NCBI GenBank assembly: GCA_030831315.1
Contig: JAURLI010000063.1
Coordinates: 1 to 51,352 of the forward strand
DNA: 51,352 nucleotides
Reading direction: 5' to 3'
Source: Alphaproteobacteria bacterium
Lineage (GTDB): Bacteria; Pseudomonadota; Alphaproteobacteria; SMXQ01
This document shows positions 37,250 to 48,310 of the stretch, piece by piece (positions within the stretch are counted from its first letter, which is position 1; each line of letters opens with the position of its first letter). The notes under the pieces are model-generated. The model was given only the letters and a program-made list of their open reading frames with translations. It had not been told where the DNA came from and did not search any database. A program made the translations under genes and the position numbers.

Positions 37250-40200
37250 CTAGCCCTCGTCGGGCTTTCCCCAGCCGCCGCCGCCCGGCGTTTCGATCAC
37301 CAATACATCCCCCGCGCCGACCGCGATTTCCGCGGTCGGACCCAGGTTTTCGACGCTGCCGTCCGCGCGCTCGACGCGGTTGACGCCGCTCGCGCCCGCT
37401 TCACCGCCCGCCATGCCGAAGGGCTGCGTCAGCCGCCTGCCCGACAGGACCGCTGCCGTCATCGGCGCAAGGAACCGGATGCGCCGCACGACGCCGTCAC
37501 CACCCGGCCACTGCCCTGCCCCGCCGGAACCCGACCGGATGGCGAAACTTTCGAGCAGCACCGGGTAGCGCCATTCCAGCACTTCTGGATCGGTCAGGCG
37601 CGAATTGGTCATGTGGCTGTGCACCGCGCTTTGTCCAGCGAAGCCGGGACCGGCGCCGGTACCGCCGCACAGTGTTTCGTAATACTGGGTGCGCGCATCG
37701 CCGAACGTCAGGTTGTTCATGGTGCCCTGGCTGGCGGCAAGACGTCTGGCCGCGGCAAGAATGGCATCGACGATCAACTGCGAGGTTTCGACGTTGCCGG
37801 CAACAACTGCAGCGGGCGGATGCGGATCGAGCAGCGAATTTTCCGGCACGATCATGCGGAGCGGGCGCAGGCAGCCGTCGTTCATCGGCACGGCCTCCGT
37901 CACCAGCGCCCGGAAGGCGTAAATAACGGCGGCCCGCACCACCGCGCGGGGTGCGTTGAAATTTGCGGGAGACGGACCTGAGGTCCCGGTGAAATCTATG
38001 GTCGCCGCGCGCGCCGCGCGATCGACCCGGATGGCGACATTGATCCGCCCACCGTGATCGGCGGCGACGCTGAAGCTGCCGTCTTCCAGCCGGTCGATGA
38101 CGCTTCGCACGGCTTCTTCGGCGTTGTCCTGCACGTGGCCCATGTAGGCGATCACGACATCGAGGCCGAAGGTGGCGACCATGCGACGCAACTCCTCGAC
38201 GCCGCGCACACAAGCCGCAACCTGGGCGCGCAGGTCGGCGACGTTCTGGTCGGGATTGCGGGCGGGCCAGCGCCCTTCGCCGAGGCGCGCGCGCAGGTCC
38301 TCTTCGCGGAAGCGCCCGCCGCGCATCAGCAATTCGCCCGAAAAGACGATGCCCTCGTCCTCGATCGATGTGGACAGCGGCGGCATGGAACCGGGATGGC
38401 TGCCGCCGATGTCGGAATGGTGGCCGCGCGCGGCAAGAAAGAAAACCGGACGCCCGTCACCGGCGCCCCCGCCGACATCCGGGGCAAAGACCGGGCGAAT
38501 GACCGTGATGTCGGGCAGATGAGTGCCGCCGTCATAAGGCGCGTTGTGGATATAGACCTGCCCCGGCGCGAGCGCACCTTCATGGCGGCGCAGGATGGAG
38601 CGCACCGCATCGCCCATCGAACCCAGATGCACCGGCACGTGCGGCGCATTGGCGATCAAGGCGCCCGCGCCATCGAAGAGCGCACAGGAAAAGTCGAGGC
38701 GTTCCTTGATATTGACCGACTGGGCGGTATTGGCGAGGGCAACGCCCATGTCCTCGGCAACCGACATAAACAGGTTGGAAAACACCTCAAGCAGCACGGG
38801 ATCAACCGCCCCGCCGACCCGCACCGCGGCCGATGACGCCGCCGTACGCGTCATGACCAGATGCCCGCGCGGGGTCACTTCGGCCCGCCAGTCCGGCTCC
38901 ACCACGGTCGTGGCACCTTCCTCGACGACGATGGCGGGACCATCGACACGCGCCCCCGCCGCCATGCGCGCACGCAGAAACACAGGCGCAGGCTGCCGCG
39001 CGCCATCGATGTAAACCGTCGCATTGCCAACGCCGGCGGCTTCACCCGATTGCGGCGCGCGGGCGGGATCGTCGGCGCCAGCACGGCCCGTGGCCTCCAC
39101 CGACAGCGCCTCGACGACGATGGGCGTTCCGTCCATCACGAAGCCGAAGCGGTCACGATGGGCATCGAGGAACGCGTTCTGCATTTCCCCATTGGCGCCC
39201 ATGGGGACCAGCAGCGGCGAATCGGTGCCGCGGTAGCGCAGTGCCGCGCGCGCGCCGATAGCGATATCGGCGGCATCCATTCCCTGAACGAGCAGGGCCT
39301 CCCTCGCCTCCTCCGCAAGACGCGCAACGCGCCCGGCAAGTTCCTGCTCCAGATCAGGCGCAAGGTCGCGCTCGACGGCTTCCTCGCGCAACTCGATGAG
39401 ATCGGCCAACCCCATGCCGAGCGCCGACAGAACGCCTGCCATCGGGTGAACGAAAACCGTTTTCATGCCCAGCGCATCAGCCACCCGGCAGGCATGCTGC
39501 CCGCCCGCCCCGCCGAAAGACACGAGCGCATAGGCGGTGACGTCATGGCCGCGGGCGATGGAAATTTTCTTGATGGCAGCGGCCATGTTGTCGACGGCGA
39601 TGCCAAGGAACCCTTCCGCCGCTTCCTCGGCGGTCATGGCGCGGCCGGTTTCCGCCGTCACCTTAGCGGCAATGGCGGCGAGCGCGCGGTGCGAGGCCTC
39701 GGCATCGAGGGGCTGGTCGGCCGCAGGGCCGAAGACAGCGGGGAAATGCTCGGGCCGGATGCGGCCGAGCACGATATTCGCGTCGGTCACGGTGGCGGGA
39801 CCGCCCTTGCGGTAGCAGGCGGGCCCCGGATCGGCGCCCGCGGACGCAGGCCCCACCTGAAAGCGTCCTGCATCGAAGCGCAGGATGGAGCCGCCCCCGG
39901 CGGCGACGGTATGGATCTTCATCATCGGTGCGCGCAGGCGCACGCCCGCGACTTCCGTCTCGAAGGCGCGCTCGAAAGCGCCGTCGAGGCGGCTTGCATC
40001 GTAATGGGCGACGTCGGTTGATGTGCCGCCCATGTCGAAGGTGATCAGCCGGTCGAAGCCCGCTCCGCGCGCCGTGCGCACGGCACCGACGATGCCGCCC
40101 GCTGGACCGGACAGGATGGCGTCGCGGCCCTGAAAGCGCGACGCTTCGGTCAGGCCGCCCGAAGATTGCATGAACATGAGACGCGCGCCGCCTAAAGTGC

Positions 40201-40888
40201 CTGCCACGCGATCGACATAGGCCCGCAGTCCGGGCGAGAGATAAGCGTCCGCCACGGTGGTGTCGCCGCGCGGCACCAGGCGCATGAGGGGACTGACTTC
40301 ATGGGATGCCGAAACCTGCGCGAAGCCCGACGCCCGCGCGATCTCGGCAAGGCGCCGCTCATGGCCGGGAAACCGCCAGGCATGCATGAGGACGATGGCG
40401 CAGGCGGAAATCCCTTCGGCGCGCGCGGCCGCCAGCGCTTCGCGCGCCGCGTCCTCGTCGAGCGGTTCCAGTTCCGCCCCGTCGGCGCCGATGCGGCCCG
40501 CTACCTCGATGACTTTTTCATGCAGGAGATCTGGCAGACGGATATCGAGGGCAAAAAGATCGGGCCGGGCCTGGGTGCCGATACGCAAGGCATCGGCGAG
40601 CCCGCGCGTCGTCAGCAGAACGGTGCGCGCCCCCCGGCGCTCCAGCAGGGCATTGGTGGCAACCGTGGTGCCCATGCGCACGGCACCGATACGCTCGGCC
40701 GGGACCGGATCACCCGGGCCGATCCCAAGGGCGCGCCGTATGCCTTCTACTGCGGCGTCGGCATATTGAGCGGGATTTTCCGACAGCAGCTTGCGGACCG
40801 TCAAACGGCCGTCCGGCGCGCGGGCGATCACGTCGGTGAACGTGCCGCCGCGGTCGATCCAGAAGTGCCAGCGCTGTCCGTCACTCAT
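37250..40888 (-). CDS. Fused 5-oxoprolinase / hydantoinase (HyuA-HyuB)
   Basis: This enzyme of 1212 residues fuses both subunits of the hydantoinase/oxoprolinase family. HyuA (about residues 1-690) begins [13 protein letters not shown], has [16 protein letters not shown] and the ATP-binding [16 protein letters not shown]. HyuB (about 700-1210) begins [20 protein letters not shown], with HVPVHLGSM and a C-terminal TPGGGGWG. The family hydrolyses cyclic amides such as 5-oxo-L-proline with ATP. A single fused chain of this length resembles eukaryotic-type oxoprolinases. It diverges from the TPR gene across 82 bases. Confidence 0.95.
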   Translation of the reverse strand: MSDGQRWHFWIDRGGTFTDVIARAPDGRLTVRKLLSENPAQYADAAVEGIRRALGIGPGDPVPAERIGAVRMGTTVATNALLERRGARTVLLTTRGLADALRIGTQARPDLFALDIRLPDLLHEKVIEVAGRIGADGAELEPLDEDAAREALAAARAEGISACAIVLMHAWRFPGHERRLAEIARASGFAQVSASHEVSPLMRLVPRGDTTVADAYLSPGLRAYVDRVAGTLGGARLMFMQSSGGLTEASRFQGRDAILSGPAGGIVGAVRTARGAGFDRLITFDMGGTSTDVAHYDASRLDGAFERAFETEVAGVRLRAPMMKIHTVAAGGGSILRFDAGRFQVGPASAGADPGPACYRKGGPATVTDANIVLGRIRPEHFPAVFGPAADQPLDAEASHRALAAIAAKVTAETGRAMTAEEAAEGFLGIAVDNMAAAIKKISIARGHDVTAYALVSFGGAGGQHACRVADALGMKTVFVHPMAGVLSALGMGLADLIELREEAVERDLAPDLEQELAGRVARLAEEAREALLVQGMDAADIAIGARAALRYRGTDSPLLVPMGANGEMQNAFLDAHRDRFGFVMDGTPIVVEALSVEATGRAGADDPARAPQSGEAAGVGNATVYIDGARQPAPVFLRARMAAGARVDGPAIVVEEGATTVVEPDWRAEVTPRGHLVMTRTAASSAAVRVGGAVDPVLLEVFSNLFMSVAEDMGVALANTAQSVNIKERLDFSCALFDGAGALIANAPHVPVHLGSMGDAVRSILRRHEGALAPGQVYIHNAPYDGGTHLPDITVIRPVFAPDVGGGAGDGRPVFFLAARGHHSDIGGSHPGSMPPLSTSIEDEGIVFSGELLMRGGRFREEDLRARLGEGRWPARNPDQNVADLRAQVAACVRGVEELRRMVATFGLDVVIAYMGHVQDNAEEAVRSVIDRLEDGSFSVAADHGGRINVAIRVDRAARAATIDFTGTSGPSPANFNAPRAVVRAAVIYAFRALVTEAVPMNDGCLRPLRMIVPENSLLDPHPPAAVVAGNVETSQLIVDAILAAARRLAASQGTMNNLTFGDARTQYYETLCGGTGAGPGFAGQSAVHSHMTNSRLTDPEVLEWRYPVLLESFAIRSGSGGAGQWPGGDGVVRRIRFLAPMTAAVLSGRRLTQPFGMAGGEAGASGVNRVERADGSVENLGPTAEIAVGAGDVLVIETPGGGGWGKPDEG

Positions 40889-40970
40889 TCCACGCGCCTT
40901 TTGAAAATGTCCTCGTCCCCATCGCGTCGTTTCTAATCTTCACAAAAATCGGTTACAAGGTCTCACCTAC

Positions 40971-42719
40971 ATGACGTTGGAGCGCGGGCAAGCGCAAGAC
41001 CCGGGTCGCCGGATGGCACAGGATATTTTTCAGGCAGCGCTGGACCTCCATCGCAATGGCCGTCTACCGGAGGCCGAGGTGCTCTATCGCCGCATTCTTG
41101 CGGCGACGCCGCGCCATTTCGATGCCCTGCACATGCTGGGCGTCGTCGCCCTGCAGACCAACCGGCCCGCCGACGCGGTCGATCTAATCGGCAAGGCGAT
41201 CCGGTCCAACAGCAACATTGCCGCGGCGCATTTCAACCTCGGCAACGCGCTGCGCGCAGAAAAACGCTTCGAAGACGCGGCAAAGGCTTTTGCGCGCTCC
41301 ATCGCATTGCGCCCCGATCATGCCGAATCCCACAACAATCGTGCACTGGCGCTCGAAGACTGCGGCCGCTTTGCCGATGCCGTCACGGGTTTCGCAAAAG
41401 CGCTCGCGCTGCGCCCCGATTGGGCCGAGGCTTATTACAATCGCGCCAACGCGCTGCGCAAACTGGCCGCTGGTACCCGCGGCAAACCGGGGCACGCTTT
41501 GGAATTGTCGGAACGAGCACTCGCCGATTACGGCCGTGCCATTGAACTTGCCCCCACTTTCGTCGCTGCGCACCTCAACCGTGGCAACGTCTTGCAGGAA
41601 TTGCAGCGCGATGAAGAGGCAATCGCCAGTTACGACCGGGCCATCAAACTTGCCCCTGAACTGGCAACGCTTCACAACAATCGCGGCAATGCCCTGATGC
41701 ATATCGGACGCGACGGCGAAGCCGAACAAAGTTTTCGCAAGGCGATCGAGATCGACCCCGACGACAGCGCCGGCTTCTACAATCTGAGTTTCCTGCTGCT
41801 GCAAAGGGGCGAGTTCGCGGAAGGGCTGAAGTTCTACGAGCGCCGACATATGTTCGCGCGCAGCCAGGGACGGCGTGATTATCCCCAGCCGCAATGGCTC
41901 GATCCGGCCAAGGATCCGATCGCGGGCAAGACCCTGTTAGTCTATTGGGAACAGGGGTTCGGAGACAGCATCCAGTTCTGCCGCTTCATGCGGCCCGCCG
42001 CCGAACTAGGCGCGACCGTCGTTTTCGAGGCGCAAAAACCCCTGCGGCGGTTGCTGTCATCTTTCGATGACGCCATCAGGATCGTGGCCGAAGATGAACG
42101 CCCCACGCAGTTCGACTATCACTGTCCACTGATGAGCCTGCCGATGGTTCTCGGCGCGACGGCCGCCACCATTCCGGCCGCGGTTCCTTATCTGAAATCT
42201 GAGCCCGCCCACCGACGGCGGTGGGCGGAGCGCATCGGCAGCGACGGTTTCCGGATCGGCGTTGCCTGGCAGGGCGCCACGGCAAACGGCAATCTTTTCC
42301 GCTCTTTCGCGCTGCGCGAGATGGAGTGCCTCTCCCGCATTCCCGGCGTGCGCCTTATCAGCCTGCAAAAGGGTTACGGCACGGAGCAATTGCAGACCCT
42401 GCCCGAGGGCATGAAGGTGGAAACGCTCGGCGATGATTTCGACGCCGGCCCGGATGCCTTCGTCGATACTGCGGCCGTTATGGACAATCTCGACCTGGTG
42501 ATCTCCTGCGATACTTCCATCGCGCATCTGGCAGGCGCCCTGGGGCGCCCGGCATGGATCGCGCTCAAGAAAGTTCCCGAATGGCGGTGGATGGCGGCGA
42601 GCGATACGACGCCGTGGTACCCGACGCTCCGCCTGTTCCGCCAGCACGCGGTGGGGGATTGGGGAAGCGTCTTCGGAGACATGGGCGAGGCCTTGCTCGA
42701 TACCCTGCGAAACCGCTGA
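40971..42719 (+). CDS. TPR protein with a glycosyltransferase-9-like C-terminal domain
   Basis: This protein of 582 residues begins with about seven TPR repeats (residues 20-285; for example AAAHFNLGNALRAEKRFEDA and LATLHNNRGNALMHIGRDGE). The C-terminal half resembles glycosyltransferase family 9 proteins: LLVYWEQGFGDSIQFCRF, FRIGVAWQG and VISCDTSIAHLAGALGRPAW. Such fusions occur in alphaproteobacteria and may act in glycan or O-linked protein modification; the activity here is inferred. An internal ATG at 41013 is an alternative start. Confidence 0.85.
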   Translation: MTLERGQAQDPGRRMAQDIFQAALDLHRNGRLPEAEVLYRRILAATPRHFDALHMLGVVALQTNRPADAVDLIGKAIRSNSNIAAAHFNLGNALRAEKRFEDAAKAFARSIALRPDHAESHNNRALALEDCGRFADAVTGFAKALALRPDWAEAYYNRANALRKLAAGTRGKPGHALELSERALADYGRAIELAPTFVAAHLNRGNVLQELQRDEEAIASYDRAIKLAPELATLHNNRGNALMHIGRDGEAEQSFRKAIEIDPDDSAGFYNLSFLLLQRGEFAEGLKFYERRHMFARSQGRRDYPQPQWLDPAKDPIAGKTLLVYWEQGFGDSIQFCRFMRPAAELGATVVFEAQKPLRRLLSSFDDAIRIVAEDERPTQFDYHCPLMSLPMVLGATAATIPAAVPYLKSEPAHRRRWAERIGSDGFRIGVAWQGATANGNLFRSFALREMECLSRIPGVRLISLQKGYGTEQLQTLPEGMKVETLGDDFDAGPDAFVDTAAVMDNLDLVISCDTSIAHLAGALGRPAWIALKKVPEWRWMAASDTTPWYPTLRLFRQHAVGDWGSVFGDMGEALLDTLRNR

Positions 42720-42845
42720 AACCGGCTTTTACGGCCCGTGCCGGGGACTGTTCCTTAGGCACAAAAGGGCCTATAGTGGCCGTCAAGGGAGCGGCGCCCG
42801 GTCCGGGCGCGTTCACGTGTCTGTGTCGGAATAGGGAGAAATGTC

Positions 42846-43916
42846 ATGACAATGACCATGGAAGACATGTCGGCGCGCTACGCGACCGACGAAATGAAGA
42901 AGGCCGGCGAGAAAGTCAGCAAGTTCATCGTATCCTGCGACGGTCACGTGGACGAGCCGCCCAACATGTTCGACAAGCTGCCGTCGGAAATCCGCGACAG
43001 GATCAAGCGCCCGAAGATCATGCTGGAAACCCGCCCGAAGGGCGGCGTCGACCCGGCGGTTCGTGTCAAGGACATGGCGCTCGATGGTCTCGTCGGCGAA
43101 GTTCTCTATCCGACTTTCACCCTCGGCCTTTTCGCCCAGGAACAGACCGAACAGGAAGCCGCCTTCCGCGTCTATAACGACTGGATCGCAGAATTCTGCT
43201 CCTACGCGCCGGACAAGCTGTGGGCCGTGCCGTGCCTCGCCGCCTACGACATCGACAATGCGATCAAGGAACTCCATCGCTGCGCCGACATGGGCCTCAA
43301 AGGCGGCATGATCTGGCAGGTGCCTCACCCGGACCTTCCGCTGTCCTCGCCGCACTATGAAAAGCTGTGGGCCGCCTGCGCCGAACTGGGCCAGCCGATC
43401 CATTTCCACATCCTCACCGGTTTCAACTACTTCCGCTTCAAGCGCGAAGGCATGGAAAAGGTCAGAGGTTCGGTCAACATCAAGGTCTCGGAGATCGTCA
43501 CTACGGCCTTTGACCTCGTGTGGTCAGGTGTGTTCGAGCGCCATCCTACGCTCAAGGCCGCCATCGTCGAAGGCGAAATCGGCTGGGCACCGTTCATTCT
43601 TCAACAGTGGGATTACTATTATAAGCGCAACACCAAGCCGGGCCACCCAAACACCGAGTTCAAGATAAATCGCCTGCCGAGTGAGATTTTCAATGAGCAC
43701 ATCTGGCTAACCTTCATGGACGACGTTGCCGGTGGCCATACCCTCGAGTACTGGGGTGAAGACCGCTGCATGTGGTCGAGTGACTACCCGCATCCGAACA
43801 TGACCTGGCCGAACAGCCGCGCCTTCATCGCGCGTCAGGTCGGCCAGTTGTCGAAGGAAGCACAGCACAAGGTCCTAGCCCAGAACTGTATCGATCTCTA
43901 TAAGCTGCCGCTGTAA
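42846..43916 (+). CDS. Amidohydrolase family protein (ACMSD-like)
   Basis: This protein of 356 residues is of the amidohydrolase_2 type, related to aminocarboxymuconate-semialdehyde decarboxylase. CDGHVDEPP carries a first metal site in DxHxxE style (here DGHVDEP), PIHFHILTG a central His pair, and MWSSDYPHPNMTWP the conserved Asp. The family decarboxylates or hydrolyses ring-derived acids with zinc. AGGGAG precedes the ATG by several bases. A strong terminator follows. Confidence 0.88.
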   Translation: MTMTMEDMSARYATDEMKKAGEKVSKFIVSCDGHVDEPPNMFDKLPSEIRDRIKRPKIMLETRPKGGVDPAVRVKDMALDGLVGEVLYPTFTLGLFAQEQTEQEAAFRVYNDWIAEFCSYAPDKLWAVPCLAAYDIDNAIKELHRCADMGLKGGMIWQVPHPDLPLSSPHYEKLWAACAELGQPIHFHILTGFNYFRFKREGMEKVRGSVNIKVSEIVTTAFDLVWSGVFERHPTLKAAIVEGEIGWAPFILQQWDYYYKRNTKPGHPNTEFKINRLPSEIFNEHIWLTFMDDVAGGHTLEYWGEDRCMWSSDYPHPNMTWPNSRAFIARQVGQLSKEAQHKVLAQNCIDLYKLPL

Positions 43917-43931
43917 ACCGATGAAAGTTCT

Positions 43932-43963
43932 AAAAAAGGCCGGGCGATTGCCTGGCCTTTTTT
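43932..43963. terminator. Bidirectional terminator
   Basis: AAAAAAGGCCGGGC and GCCTGGCCTTTTTT form a 14-bp stem around GATT. The A and T runs serve both the amidohydrolase gene (plus) and the convergent TctC gene (minus). Confidence 0.88.
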
Positions 43964-43986
43964 ATTCGTCTCGCCACTCGAGACGA

Positions 43987-45024
43987 TCAGTTCCCAATCG
44001 CTGCCTTTGCTTTGGCTTTCGTTTCAGCCGGCATCGCAACTAGCTTCGCCATAAGGCGCGCGGTCTCGGTGCCGCCATAGGGCGAAATGTCGATCTTCGA
44101 CTTCTTCGCTTCAGCCAGCAGCTTTTCATCCTTCATGGAAGCATCGAAGGCCTTGCGCAGGATCTCCACGCGCTCCTTGATCGTGCCCGGCGCCAATGCG
44201 TAGGTCCGCGCGATCGCCATCTGGCTGAAGATGGCCTCGAGGATGTCCTTCTGTTCCTGGGTCTTGGCAAAAGACTGTGTCAGCGGGACGTTCTTGAGGG
44301 CCGGATAGGGTTCGACGCCGGACTGGATGACGGCGATGATCTTGCCCTGCTGCAGCAACTGTCCGTAGCTCGACGCGATGGTCGAGGCGTTGATGCCGCA
44401 GTTGCCCTGCAACTCGCCGCGCTCGATGGCGAGGATACGGTCAGCGGCGCCCTTGTAGCCCAGGATGATCTTGAACTTGGTTCCGAGCACGCGGTTCATC
44501 GCGTTGGGGAACGAATAAGCCTGCGCACCCTTGCCCGAGGCACCGACAAGCACTTCCTTCTTCATCAGGTCATCGAAGGTCTTGACGCCTGCCGTATGCC
44601 AGAAGCTGCAAACGTCCGTGTCGGCCGCCATCGAACCGATCCATTCGTATTTCGTCGGATCGATCTCCTTGCCGCGGATGCCGAGGATGGAATCGAGCAT
44701 GTTGCTCGCGCGGATATTGCCGAGAACCGTGCCGTCTTTCGGCGCAGCCTTGTAGGTGAACTGGGCTGCGCGCAGGCCGCCGCCGCCCGGCATGTTCTGG
44801 ATGATGATCGTGGGCTTGCCCGGGATATAGCGATCCATGTGATGGCCGAGCACGCGCGAATAGGTGTCGTAACCGCCGCCGGTGTCGGAACTGACGACGA
44901 TCTTGAGCTGCTTGCCCGCGTAAAAATCCGCCGCCATTGCCGGCGCGGCAGTCGCCAGTACGCCGCCGAACGCAACGGCAGCAAAACGGTACACGCATGA
45001 ACTTGCCGGAGATAACCTGGACAT
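43987..45024 (-). CDS. TctC-family (Bug-type) periplasmic binding protein
   Basis: This protein of 345 residues has a signal peptide (about residues 10-32, ending APAMAADF). The binding domain shows the tripartite-tricarboxylate-transporter pattern: YAGKQLKIVVSSDTGGGYDT, IIIQNMPGGGGLRAAQ and GYKGAADRILAIERGELQG. The family binds carboxylates. No tctA or tctB membrane genes lie in the window, so it is an orphan receptor, as is common. ATG 45024 follows AGGGAG. Confidence 0.9.
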   Translation of the reverse strand: MSRLSPASSCVYRFAAVAFGGVLATAAPAMAADFYAGKQLKIVVSSDTGGGYDTYSRVLGHHMDRYIPGKPTIIIQNMPGGGGLRAAQFTYKAAPKDGTVLGNIRASNMLDSILGIRGKEIDPTKYEWIGSMAADTDVCSFWHTAGVKTFDDLMKKEVLVGASGKGAQAYSFPNAMNRVLGTKFKIILGYKGAADRILAIERGELQGNCGINASTIASSYGQLLQQGKIIAVIQSGVEPYPALKNVPLTQSFAKTQEQKDILEAIFSQMAIARTYALAPGTIKERVEILRKAFDASMKDEKLLAEAKKSKIDISPYGGTETARLMAKLVAMPAETKAKAKAAIGN

Positions 45025-45186
45025 CGAAGACTCCCTGAATAGGCCGCAGCCGGTTGTTATGGGCAAATTCTGCCCCACGGCCGTCAATCTGTCATCAGCG
45101 GCAACGACGCGGATTCCGGGCCTTTTATGCAAAAGGGCGTCGCCAATGCGCTTTCCCGGGATTATCCTGCGGACGGATCACACGTC

Positions 45187-45897
45187 ATGGCAGCATCGAT
45201 TTTAAGCCACCCGTCCCCCAATTTCGGCGAGCGTCTTCACGGACCCGTCGATCTTCTGGTCATTCATTACACCGGCATGTGGACGGGCGAAGACGCGCTG
45301 TGCCGGCTTTGCGACCCCGACGCCAGGGTCAGCGCCCATTACCTGATCGAGGAAAACGGCACGACCCATGCCCTCGTCGCCGAGGACAAGCGCGCCTGGC
45401 ACGCCGGAGTATCGTTCTGGGCCGGGGAAACCGACGTCAATTCGCGCTCGATCGGCATCGAACTGGTCAACAAGGGCCACGACCTCGGCTATCACGATTT
45501 TCCCGACGCCCAGATGGAGGCGCTGATCGACCTCGCCCAAGGCGTCATCGCCCGCCATCGCATTCCGGCCTACCGGGTGCTCGCCCATTCGGACGTGGCG
45601 CCCACCCGCAAGGTCGATCCCGGCGAGAAATTCGACTGGCAACGCCTCGCCCTGGCGGGAGTCGGGCTCTACCCGCCCGAAGGCGTCCCCAAACCGCCCG
45701 AAAAACCGGACCGCGCCCGATTTCTCGAAAAACTGGCCCGCTACGGCTACGGCATCGGCAGCGACGCCGAAGCCGGGGCCGCCGCCATCGAGGCCTTCCG
45801 GCGCCACTATCACGCTCATGCGCTCGGCAATCCGCTCGGCATCGGCGATGCCGGACGGCTCGACTGGCTGATCGCGCACCTGCCGCCCGACGCCTGA
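45187..45897 (+). CDS. N-acetylmuramoyl-L-alanine amidase, AmpD-like
   Basis: This protein of 236 residues has an amidase_2 domain. The zinc ligands are likely the first His in LLVIHYTGM, the His in VLAHSDVAPTRKVDPGEKFDW, and the Asp there. SIGIELVNKGHD is a conserved segment. A C-terminal peptidoglycan-binding-like domain (after about residue 170; AIEAFRRHYHAHALG) follows. No signal peptide is seen, so it may recycle anhydro-muropeptides in the cytoplasm. ATG 45187 is chosen; an in-frame ATG at 45127 would add 20 residues. Confidence 0.88.
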   Translation: MAASILSHPSPNFGERLHGPVDLLVIHYTGMWTGEDALCRLCDPDARVSAHYLIEENGTTHALVAEDKRAWHAGVSFWAGETDVNSRSIGIELVNKGHDLGYHDFPDAQMEALIDLAQGVIARHRIPAYRVLAHSDVAPTRKVDPGEKFDWQRLALAGVGLYPPEGVPKPPEKPDRARFLEKLARYGYGIGSDAEAGAAAIEAFRRHYHAHALGNPLGIGDAGRLDWLIAHLPPDA

Positions 45898-45909
45898 ACC
45901 CTGCCGCGC

Positions 45910-45938
45910 TTGACCCGCCCGCGCGCCGCCCCCACATT
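45910..45938 (+). promoter_or_regulatory. Promoter of rnpB
   Basis: TTGACC (45910-45915) and CACATT (45933-45938) are separated by 17 bases and end six bases before the RNA 5' end. Confidence 0.6.
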
Positions 45939-45944
45939 GGCGCC

Positions 45945-46322
<378 letters not shown>

Positions 46323-46674
46323 TATAAATCAGCCCATATCCGGCATTTTTACCGGAAAAACCCGTATTTTCTCCGGATTTTTCCTCTATTTTTTCGAAAA
46401 TTGCCTGATTTCGCCAAAAAACTCCCGAAATTAGGGATGATTTTCGGATTTCAGGGCGTTTTAGCGCGGAACCGGGGTACTCGCCTCGAGCCCCAGGGAC
46501 GGCAGGTATGCCTCCAAGGCCGACGACACGATTGCCGCCAAATCCCCAAATAAAGAACATAAAGCGAACAAATTGTCGCCCGACCTGTCGGCAACATTGC
46601 CGCCACCGTGACCTGAACCGCACCAAATAAATCGCCAAATCGAGGCGTCATTAACGTCTTGTTTACCAAGGAAA
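46323..46674 (+). other. AT-rich gap between rnpB and the mraZ control region
   Basis: This stretch codes for nothing recognisable. Just after rnpB the words TCCGG and CCGGA form a weak hairpin (46338-46356) with T-rich flanks that may end rnpB transcription. Repeated CGAAA and TTTTCGG words occur to about 46450. Confidence 0.35.
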
Positions 46675-46730
46675 TACTATGGATTCCCGTTGACGCCCAT
46701 GAAATCCCATGTTAACCCATTTTATCCCAT
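46651..46730 (+). promoter_or_regulatory. mraZ promoter region and MraZ operator
   Basis: CCCAT occurs at 46696, 46706, 46716 and 46726, exactly 10 bases apart. On the other strand this is ATGGG, which fits the TGGG direct repeats with 5-base spacers known for MraZ autoregulation in E. coli. A possible promoter lies just upstream: TTAACG (46651-46656), 18 bases, TACTAT (46675-46680). That would put the repeats just after the transcript start, a blocking position. The promoter assignment is tentative. Confidence 0.7.
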
Positions 46731-46827
46731 CGGGCGTCTGAAACGGCCAGGGATGATGCGTCCATGAACCGGGGGCTTCGGAACCCGGCCAGGGCGCATC
46801 CGGGAGAGGTTCCCCAAGGGGGCGGTG

Positions 46828-47292
46828 ATGGCATTGTTCATCTCCACGTTCATCAACAAGGTTGACCGAAAGGGCCGCGTCTCGGTCCCGGCGACCTTTC
46901 GCGCTGCCCTCAAGGGACAAACCTTCAACGGCATCGTCGCATTCCGCAGCTATCGCGGCGCCACCATCGAGGCCTGCGCCATCGACCGCATGGAAGAACT
47001 TTCACGCAGCCTCGACGCCCTCGACCAGTTTTCCGCCGAGCAGGACGCACTCGCCTCCACCATCTTTGCCGATGCCCACCAGTTGCCGATCGACGGCGAC
47101 GGCCGCGTGACGCTGCCGCCGGTGCTGGCCGAACATGCGGGCATCAACGATGCCGCCGCCTTCGTCGGCCGCGGCGCCACCTTCCAGATCTGGGCGCCCG
47201 ATACCTTTTCGCGCCATCAGGCCGATGCCCGCAAGAACGCCGCCGAACGCGGCGCGACCCTGCGCCTCGTTCCCCGCCCGAAGGGCGAGTGA
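46828..47292 (+). CDS. mraZ: MraZ, transcriptional regulator of the dcw cluster
   Basis: MraZ of 154 residues has the two SpoVT-AbrB-like halves: [20 protein letters not shown] near the N-terminus and [20 protein letters not shown] in the middle. It forms rings that bind repeated TGGG sites and represses its own operon. I chose ATG 46828, with AAGGGGG upstream; GTG 46825 adds one residue. It heads mraZ-rsmH-ftsL-ftsI-murE. Confidence 0.95.
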   Translation: MALFISTFINKVDRKGRVSVPATFRAALKGQTFNGIVAFRSYRGATIEACAIDRMEELSRSLDALDQFSAEQDALASTIFADAHQLPIDGDGRVTLPPVLAEHAGINDAAAFVGRGATFQIWAPDTFSRHQADARKNAAERGATLRLVPRPKGE

Positions 47293-47299
47293 GGCCGCC

Positions 47300-48310
47300 A
47301 TGGCCGCGCATCGCCCCGACACCCGATCCGAAACCGGCCGGTGTCATGTCCCTGTCATGCTGTCGGAAGTGCTCGACGCGCTCGCGCCGCGCGACGGCGA
47401 GGTTTACCTGGACGGCACCTTCGGCGGCGGCGGCTATACGCGCGCCATTCTCGATGCCGCCGACTGCACCGTATGGGCCGTCGACCGCGACCCCGAAGCG
47501 ATCGAGCGCGGACGCGCGCTGGAACGCGAATACGCGGGCCGGCTGACGGTGCTGGCCGGACGCTTCGGCGAGATGGACCGCCTGCTCGCCGCGCGCGGCA
47601 TCAATCATGTCGATGGCGTCGTGCTTGATCTCGGCGTGTCCTCGTTCCAGATCGACGATGCGGCACGCGGATTTTCCTTCCAGGCCGACGGGCCGCTCGA
47701 CATGCGCATGGGCGAAGACGGCCCGAGTGCCGCAGACGTCGTCAACAGCATGAGCGAGGAAGACCTCGCCGACATCATCTACGAATACGGCGAAGAACGC
47801 TTCGCGCGCTCGGTTGCCCGCGCCATCGCGCGCGCGCGCGCGGAAGCGCCGATCCGCACCACCGGCGCGCTCGCCGACATCGTGCGCCGCGCCGTGCGCG
47901 GCCGCCGCCCCGGTTCTGCCCGCGACAAGATCGATCCGGCGACGCGCACGTTCCAGGCGCTTCGCATTCACGTCAACGACGAGCTTGGCGAGATCAACCG
48001 CGGCCTCGCCGCCGCCGAACGCATCCTGCGTCCTGGCGGACGTCTCGTCGTCGTCGCTTTCCATTCCCTTGAGGACCGCAGCGTCAAATCGTTCTTTTCC
48101 GTTCGCTGCGGTTCCCGGGCGCGGCCTTCGCGTCACCAGCCGTCCCTTTCCTCCCGGGGGACCGTGAACGAGGCCGCGCCCACTTTTCACCTGCTCCACC
48201 GCGGCGCGGTCAAGCCGCGCGCGGCGGAAGCCGACGCCAACCCGCGGGCCCGTTCCGCCAGACTGCGCGCCGCAAGGCGCACCGATGCCCCCATAGGGGC
48301 CGCAGCATGA
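47300..48310 (+). CDS. rsmH: 16S rRNA (cytosine1402-N4)-methyltransferase
   Basis: RsmH of 336 residues methylates C1402 in the ribosomal P site. [13 protein letters not shown] and [16 protein letters not shown] form the SAM-binding part. [19 protein letters not shown] and [13 protein letters not shown] are family signatures. ATG 47300 lies eight bases after the mraZ stop; the frame is open further upstream inside mraZ. Its stop overlaps ftsL by ATGA. Confidence 0.96.
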   Translation: MAAHRPDTRSETGRCHVPVMLSEVLDALAPRDGEVYLDGTFGGGGYTRAILDAADCTVWAVDRDPEAIERGRALEREYAGRLTVLAGRFGEMDRLLAARGINHVDGVVLDLGVSSFQIDDAARGFSFQADGPLDMRMGEDGPSAADVVNSMSEEDLADIIYEYGEERFARSVARAIARARAEAPIRTTGALADIVRRAVRGRRPGSARDKIDPATRTFQALRIHVNDELGEINRGLAAAERILRPGGRLVVVAFHSLEDRSVKSFFSVRCGSRARPSRHQPSLSSRGTVNEAAPTFHLLHRGAVKPRAAEADANPRARSARLRAARRTDAPIGAAA

